Source: Lachnospiraceae bacterium UBA7729
GTDB taxonomy: Bacteria > Bacillota > Clostridia > Lachnospirales > Lachnospiraceae
Length of the DNA: 14,358 nucleotides
Assembly: GCA_002482005.1 (NCBI GenBank)
Contig: DLFD01000014.1
Span: 1-14,358 of the forward strand
Direction of reading: 5' to 3'
The position numbers and the translations under genes were made by a program. Of the stretch, positions 13,556 through 14,358 are shown piece after piece. Positions within the stretch are counted from its first letter, which is position 1. Each line of letters starts with the position of its first letter. The notes beneath the pieces are model-generated. The model was given only the letters and a program-made list of their open reading frames with translations, was not told the origin of the DNA and made no database searches.

Positions 13556-14310
13556 AGCAGACTCCTATCTGTTTTCCTCTCCGTTTCTGTCTCCTGGCTG
13601 AGGATGTACGGGGCAACTGCCCCGCTCTTTCCTTCCAGGATCCAGTCCAGGAACTCTCCTACTGCTTCGATATTCTTACTGTAAGCTCCGATCCCCAGGA
13701 CACAGCTTCCCTCATAGAGCCCGTATTTCTCCACAAGGCTGCTGTCCGATACATCGATGCCGATCGGAACCGGATCGGTACTGTATTCCGTATCGTAGGG
13801 GATACTGTAGACCAGCCTGTCTTTGCAGCGCTCATAGATGTCCCGGCATTCCTCCCGGGACAGATCGAGAAGGCGGCCGCTCTTTCCGAGCGCTTCCATC
13901 TCGTCTCTCTTCATTACAACAGCATCCAGCTGACCGGACTCGACCATCGCCACAAAGGTCTGATAGTAGGAATTATTGGTACCGCCAGATTTCGTGGTAT
14001 CAAAATACAGACCATCCTGGAAAAGCAGATTTTTCTTTTTCAGATCAAACCCTCTGGCAGCCAGATAATCTTTCCAGATCCTGGAATCCTGTCCTGCGCT
14101 TTCCTCCGCGTTCGGAAAGGCAACGCAGATCCAGTTTTCCCGGAGCGCATGGCTGCTGTGCCAGGCAAACCAGCTCAGAAAGATCACGGCAAAGCTGACC
14201 CCGGCGATCCACAGCCAGTAGTAAGTCAATATATATTCCAGCCTCTTCCCCTTCGGAAGGGACATGACTTTCCTTTTCTCACTTTCAAACCAGACCTTCA
14301 GTCTCTTCAC
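13552..14310 (-). CDS. Membrane-anchored protein with solute-binding-like C-terminal region (GTG start)
   Basis: A 252-aa protein. A basic, cytoplasmic N-terminus (1-30) is followed by one membrane helix (31-50, LWIAGVSFAVIFLSWFAW) and an exported domain of about 200 residues. The exported part contains LDAVVMKRDEMEALGKSGRLLDLS (128-151) and PVPIGIDVSDSSLVEKYG (181-198), then GAYSKNIEAVGEFLDWIL (208-225). This order resembles the C-terminal half of family 1 sugar-binding proteins, including the AYSKN...A..FL..I helix, but it is far shorter than a full one (about 400 aa). Start GTG 14310 has AGGAG 6 nt upstream. It is coupled to the DUF624/YesL gene by a 4-base overlap. I infer an accessory or regulatory component of an upstream ABC system that lies outside the window. 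Function unknown. Confidence 0.8.
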   Translation of the reverse strand: MKRLKVWFESEKRKVMSLPKGKRLEYILTYYWLWIAGVSFAVIFLSWFAWHSSHALRENWICVAFPNAEESAGQDSRIWKDYLAARGFDLKKKNLLFQDGLYFDTTKSGGTNNSYYQTFVAMVESGQLDAVVMKRDEMEALGKSGRLLDLSREECRDIYERCKDRLVYSIPYDTEYSTDPVPIGIDVSDSSLVEKYGLYEGSCVLGIGAYSKNIEAVGEFLDWILEGKSGAVAPYILSQETETERKTDRSLL

Positions 14311-14358
14311 CCGAAACTCCTCTCAGCCTCTTTCTTACGTCAACCAACTCGGCATCAC
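14285..14358 (-). other. Possible 3' end of an upstream gene at the window edge
   Basis: The gene at 14310 is probably not first in its operon. On the minus strand two frames entering the edge could be the tail of a preceding gene: one ends at TAA (14337-14335) after VMPSWLT, the other runs 23 codons to TGA (14287-14285) and would overlap the next gene. The sequence is too short to choose between them or to name a product. Confidence 0.25.

Noticed and set aside
1..14358. CRISPR array, tRNA, rRNA, insertion sequence or phage attachment site
   Set aside because: No regularly spaced direct repeats, tRNA-like folds, transposase reading frames or terminal inverted repeats were recognised.

Overview
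The window looks like chromosomal DNA from a Bacillota (Firmicutes) bacterium of the class Clostridia, most likely Lachnospiraceae-like. This is inferred from AGGAGG-type ribosome sites, TTGACA/TAAAAT-type promoters, AT-rich gaps between roughly 50% GC genes, a DUF624/YesL protein, and sugar ABC permeases with no linked ATPase. No phage, IS element, tRNA, rRNA or CRISPR array was seen. Twelve of the 13 complete genes lie on the minus strand.

Module A (about 1-9000) is a carbohydrate uptake and use locus. Its minus-strand operon reads in transcription order: extracellular solute-binding protein (5012-3726), MalF-type permease (3548-2655), MalG-type permease (2644-1802), iron-containing alcohol dehydrogenase (1762-575), small cupin (555-160), then a clear rho-independent terminator (45-76). 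A good promoter (5147-5174) drives it. Its leader of about 130 nt holds a terminator-like hairpin (5108-5129) and a perfect 18-bp palindrome (5076-5093). A strong hairpin sits between the binding protein and the permeases and probably sets their ratio. Upstream is a LacI-family regulator (6323-5340), preceded by an unrecognised 104-aa gene (6672-6358). The lacI terminator overlaps its own stop codon. Divergent from these is a GH42 beta-galactosidase (6903-8999, plus strand), apparently cytoplasmic. The simplest model is that a galactoside is imported by the ABC transporter and cut by GH42, with LacI sensing it. The dehydrogenase and cupin act on a product or unusual sugar moiety that I cannot name. 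The transporter ATPase must come from elsewhere.

Module B (about 9048-12862) is a TAXI-type TRAP transporter. It comprises a lipoprotein solute receptor with a TTG start (12784-11675), a fused 4TM/12TM permease (11661-9682), and a cytidylate-kinase-like P-loop protein (9647-9048) 34 nt downstream. It has its own candidate promoter (12834-12862).

Module C (12866 to the right edge) looks like the 3' end of another sugar ABC operon: a membrane-anchored protein with a solute-binding-like C-terminus, overlapping by 4 bases (GTGA) a DUF624/YesL membrane protein. Both start with GTG. The upstream genes lie outside the window.

The least explained parts are the dehydrogenase/cupin pair in a galactoside operon, the 104-aa gene upstream of lacI, the kinase-like gene behind a TRAP transporter, the anchored binding-protein-like protein paired with YesL, and the layered control region at 5076-5265. 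All functions are read from sequence motifs only; no database search was run.
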